Positions 6,971 through 9,583 of a DNA stretch of 9,583 nucleotides are shown here, in pieces. The stretch is from assembly GCA_003641425.1 (NCBI GenBank), contig QNAH01000077.1, positions 1 to 9,583 on the forward strand, read 5' to 3'. The notes below the pieces were generated by a model. That model saw only the letters and a program-made list of their open reading frames with translations. It made no database searches and was not told the origin of the DNA. The translations under genes and the position numbers were made by a program. Source of the stretch: Candidatus Zixiibacteriota bacterium. Lineage in GTDB: Bacteria; Zixibacteria; MSB-5A5; GN15; PGXB01. Within the stretch, counting starts at the first letter, position 1; the number at the start of each line of letters is the position of its first letter.

Positions 6971-9094
6971 ATGATGTCCGAAAATAAAACCGGAAATATC
7001 AACAATGATAATGACGAGCTGGGATTATCACCGTACGCTGTTTCATCGGCGATACTGGCAGTACTGCTGTTAATAAGATTTCTGCCGTTGTTTATCCCGG
7101 AAGCACGGCTGTGGGGTTTCAACCATCTGGTATTTTTGCCTGACAGTTACCTGGTAGTCTATATTTTATTGACGGCTATTGCCCTGGCATTGCTGATACC
7201 GCGCCGGAATCACGGCTCTAAAGAATCGCCCGTAGAGATAATCTCATCACTCTTTTTCGATACCCAAAATAAGTACTACTATCGCATCCTTTTTATAGCG
7301 GTTTCCGCGTGTATGTTTATCGTTTTTGCCGCGCCTGCTCATTTTCTGGGTGACGGCTACGCCTTGATAAAAAATCTCGGTTCCGAAACCGGCTCTTTCT
7401 ACAAGTGGAGCGAGCGTTGGATCACTGTCCTGTTGTCTAAAATACAGCTTATTCTGGGGGAGAAAAACGAGCAGACGGCGCGCACCGCGTTCCAGATTGT
7501 CTCGGTCATTTCAGGTATGGTATCGATCTGGTTTTACTTCCTGATATCCGAGATAATCTCAAACAATAATTTCAAAAGACTGGTCTGTTTCGCAGTATTG
7601 TTTATTTCGGGAGTGATGCTTCTATTCTTCGGATATGCGGAAAATTATCCATTGTTGTGGGTATTTATCGGCGGTTTTATCTATTTCGGTGTAAAGCGGA
7701 CTCAATCGGGCGGGGGGTTACTTGCCGCCGGAATATTCCTGCTTCTGGGTTTACTGGTGCATTTACAGACCGTGATTTTTATCCCGGCGTATGTCTTCCT
7801 CTTGTTTTGCAAAGGAAAAGGATATTATCTTTATAAAAAATTGGGTATATGGTTCCGGGTTTTTGTCGGGGTAATTTCATCGGCTTTAGTTATTTTATTT
7901 TTCTACAAATATAACACCGATCTGTATTTCAGAAATATATTTCTGCCCCTGCTCCAGGGTAAAAATTCTTATCCGGAATATGCGCTGTTGAGCTGGAAAC
8001 ATGCGATTGATATTATTAATCAAATGATATTGTTATCGCCCCTTTTACCGCTTATGATATTCTGGTCGGCGAAGAATTCCGCTAAATCATGGAAATCATC
8101 ACAGGCATTATTCACGGCGGTCATTGCTTTTTTCAGTATCATATACATATTTATTTTGGATCCCGGGCTGGGCATGCCCCGTGACTGGGACCTGTTTTCG
8201 ATGACAGCGATCGGATTGAATTTGTTTCTTTTTTCGGTGTCTTTTAATACCGATATGGATTTATTAAAACGGCTTCTGCCATCGCTGATTCTATATCTGA
8301 TTATAGCCGTATCACCTTTCCTGCTGGTCAATCTCAATGCCGGACATTCAATCAAATATCTTGAATACACAAACCGGCTGGATAAGCCCAGGTCGTTATC
8401 CGGTCTTCTGGCGCTAAAGGAATATTATCGCAGTATCGAAAACAGCGACGGTTTCATCAATACGGGTCTTTTGATCGACGCACAGTTTCCCGACCAGAGA
8501 AGAATGGCCGAGGCGTTCAAGGCTCTTGATAGAGGAAATATCACTCAGGCAAAATCGATTATTAAGTCGATCAGCCCTGACAACTCATCGGCGGAATACC
8601 ATAATCTGATAAGCATGCTGAATCTTGTGTCGGGTAACTACCGGCAAGCACTGGCATCATCACAGATGGCAACCCGGCTTCGTCCCTGCGATCCGGTTTT
8701 TTATTGTAATCAGGCTATGATACTGACCTCTCTTAACAGAAAAGCCGAGGCACTCGAGGTGTTGAAAAAAGCGTATCGATTCGATAATAGAAGTCCGCTG
8801 GTCCTGGAGGGATTGGCAACGGTTTATCTTGCGATGGGTGTCCCCGATTCAGTTCTTAAATACTCCAACAAGCTGGTCGAGACCGATCCTCTAAAAGTCG
8901 TCGGATATTATATGATAGCTAAATCATTTGCCGAAACCGGACGGATGGATACGGCGCGGATATATTTGAATAAATATATTGCCTTGGCCAAAGACAATGC
9001 GGATTATGAAACAAAGAAAAATGAACTATACAGGCTTATAAACAGCGGCGACAGTCATCCGCCCGAAATTAACCAGGGTAAATTGGAAAATTAA
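6971..9094 (+). CDS. Polytopic membrane protein with GT-C-like domain and C-terminal TPR repeats (paralogue 2)
   Basis: This 707-residue tandem paralogue of the preceding gene is collinear over its whole length. Shared blocks are RLWGFNHLVFLPD (46-58), FLGDGY (125-130), FYKWSE (143-148), FGYAENYP (220-227), HLQ (264-266), NIFLPL (322-327), EYALLS (336-341), DPGLGMPRDWDLFS (397-410) and NAGHSIKYLEY (456-466). The membrane domain spans about 21-455. Five TPR-like units cover about 506-672, including YCNQAMILTSLNRKAEAL. It differs by a longer polar N-terminus (about 17 extra residues, Asn/Asp-rich) and a polar Pro/Glu-containing C-terminal tail after 692. The start is ATGATG at 6971, with an in-frame TGA upstream at 6944; there is no clear SD, so translation may be coupled to the upstream gene. 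The sequences have diverged clearly, so the duplication is old and both copies appear intact. Role inferred as for paralogue 1. Confidence 0.7.
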   Translation: MMSENKTGNINNDNDELGLSPYAVSSAILAVLLLIRFLPLFIPEARLWGFNHLVFLPDSYLVVYILLTAIALALLIPRRNHGSKESPVEIISSLFFDTQNKYYYRILFIAVSACMFIVFAAPAHFLGDGYALIKNLGSETGSFYKWSERWITVLLSKIQLILGEKNEQTARTAFQIVSVISGMVSIWFYFLISEIISNNNFKRLVCFAVLFISGVMLLFFGYAENYPLLWVFIGGFIYFGVKRTQSGGGLLAAGIFLLLGLLVHLQTVIFIPAYVFLLFCKGKGYYLYKKLGIWFRVFVGVISSALVILFFYKYNTDLYFRNIFLPLLQGKNSYPEYALLSWKHAIDIINQMILLSPLLPLMIFWSAKNSAKSWKSSQALFTAVIAFFSIIYIFILDPGLGMPRDWDLFSMTAIGLNLFLFSVSFNTDMDLLKRLLPSLILYLIIAVSPFLLVNLNAGHSIKYLEYTNRLDKPRSLSGLLALKEYYRSIENSDGFINTGLLIDAQFPDQRRMAEAFKALDRGNITQAKSIIKSISPDNSSAEYHNLISMLNLVSGNYRQALASSQMATRLRPCDPVFYCNQAMILTSLNRKAEALEVLKKAYRFDNRSPLVLEGLATVYLAMGVPDSVLKYSNKLVETDPLKVVGYYMIAKSFAETGRMDTARIYLNKYIALAKDNADYETKKNELYRLINSGDSHPPEINQGKLEN

Positions 9095-9138
9095 TTTTCA
9101 ATCCGGCGGTACCGGTATGACAGAAAATAAAAAACCGT

Positions 9139-9583
9139 ATGGCGTATCGTCCGGCAAAATTTCTCCTGATCGTCCTTATAATATTTCTGGCCGTTATCCG
9201 TTTTGCCTTTTTAGATATCGATCCTCCGTATTTCTTTGCCGGGTACACTCAGGCGCACCTGACCGACCCTTACCACCTGGCCTTTGCCGCCCGCAATGCT
9301 GTTCTATTCGATGACTGGAATCCTTTCGATTATCACCGCTGGGACATTTTCAAATACTCGCTTATATCCGGTGTCTCATATATCATATTCTCGGTATTCG
9401 GCGTCTCACGGGTCACCGCCAATATATCCGGACTCCTGCTGAATATGGGCGGTCTGTTTTTATTCATCATGAGTTTTACCGGGTACCGAACTCTGCGCGA
9501 GCGCGGCATACTGACACTGCTGTTGCTTATCAACGGCATGCTGATCTTTTACGGACGTCTTCCTTTTCTCGAAAACGGACTGA
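9139..9583 (+). CDS. PMT/ArnT-type (GT39-like) membrane glycosyltransferase, N-terminal part, cut by window end
   Basis: The frame opened by ATG at 9139 runs without a stop to the window end, giving 148 residues. It shows a hydrophobic first helix (about 7-24) and then a polar loop, YTQAHLTDPYHLAFAARNAV (36-55). That loop carries D43, placed like the catalytic Asp of the first extracytoplasmic loop in GT-C enzymes. WNPFDYHRW (60-68) follows, then helices around 74-90, 95-113 and 123-138, and YGRLPFLENGL (138-148). The Arg and Glu of this last motif resemble the conserved loop of PMT-like proteins. Such enzymes transfer sugars from polyprenyl-phosphate carriers to lipids or proteins outside the cytoplasmic membrane. 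The gene is co-oriented with the two GT-C/TPR genes and 44 nt after the second, so it is probably co-transcribed. There is no clear SD. A short competing frame starts at 9117 but loses membrane character. Confidence 0.75.
   Translation, partial: MAYRPAKFLLIVLIIFLAVIRFAFLDIDPPYFFAGYTQAHLTDPYHLAFAARNAVLFDDWNPFDYHRWDIFKYSLISGVSYIIFSVFGVSRVTANISGLLLNMGGLFLFIMSFTGYRTLRERGILTLLLLINGMLIFYGRLPFLENGL

Noticed and set aside
6955..6987. Ten-codon mini frame (MGRKPYDVRK) overlapping the junction of the two paralogues
   Set aside because: Too short, no ribosome binding site, and it runs through the start of the downstream gene. A re-initiation role is possible but nothing supports it.
8020..8370. 116-codon antisense frame inside the second paralogue
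   Set aside because: The plus strand here encodes the conserved DPGLGMPRDWDLFS block and membrane helices; the antisense product has no recognisable features.
9107..9116. Palindromes CGGTACCG and ACCGGT just before the third membrane gene
   Set aside because: They are short overlapping palindromes with no associated T-run or promoter; expected by chance.
9117..9314. 65-codon frame with an ATG and a stop
   Set aside because: After about ten residues it becomes Pro/Arg/Cys-rich with no membrane or domain character, while the frame from 9139 over the same bases gives a clear PMT-like membrane protein. Treated as a shadow apart from the start-region question raised in findings.

Overview
The window looks like a chromosomal stretch from an uncultivated prokaryote. 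Coding regions have intermediate GC, the spacers are very AT-rich, and genes are tightly packed on both strands. The first gene is a GatE-type (GatDE) tRNA amidotransferase subunit, an enzyme classically considered archaeal. The polytopic membrane proteins with TPR tails and the mostly missing Shine-Dalgarno sites recall bacteria of the FCB superphylum, such as Zixibacteria-like lineages. The taxonomic guess rests on recollection of family distributions, not a search, and an archaeal host is not excluded.

Layout: (1) 1-1473 (+) is the C-terminal three quarters of gatE, entering from upstream. (2) 1476-2699 (-) is a family-4-type glycosyltransferase that converges on gatE with a 2-nt gap. (3) 2700-2855 is an AT-rich divergent promoter region. 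(4) 2856-4052 (+) is an iron-dependent alcohol dehydrogenase, the only gene here with a strong ribosome binding site. (5) 4061-4825 (-) is a short FAD-binding (PCMH-fold) protein lacking the usual C-terminal substrate domain, converging on the dehydrogenase with an 8-nt gap. (6) 4826-4923 is a second AT-rich divergent promoter region. (7) 4924-6954 and 6971-9094 (+) are a tandem pair of paralogous polytopic membrane proteins, each with a GT-C-like membrane domain fused to about five TPR-like repeats. (8) 9139-9583 (+) is the start of a third membrane protein of the PMT/ArnT (GT39-like) type, cut by the window edge.

Functionally, the left half is mixed housekeeping: Gln-tRNA synthesis, sugar transfer, alcohol/aldehyde redox and a flavoprotein. 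The right half is a co-oriented cluster of probable lipid-linked-sugar glycosyltransferases, likely one transcript from 4924 to beyond the window end. The most noteworthy item is the duplicated GT-C/TPR pair. It resembles the overall architecture of eukaryotic TMTC proteins and carries an invariant MPRDWDLFS motif that I cannot assign to a named family. No rRNA, tRNA, CRISPR array, insertion sequence or phage gene was seen.
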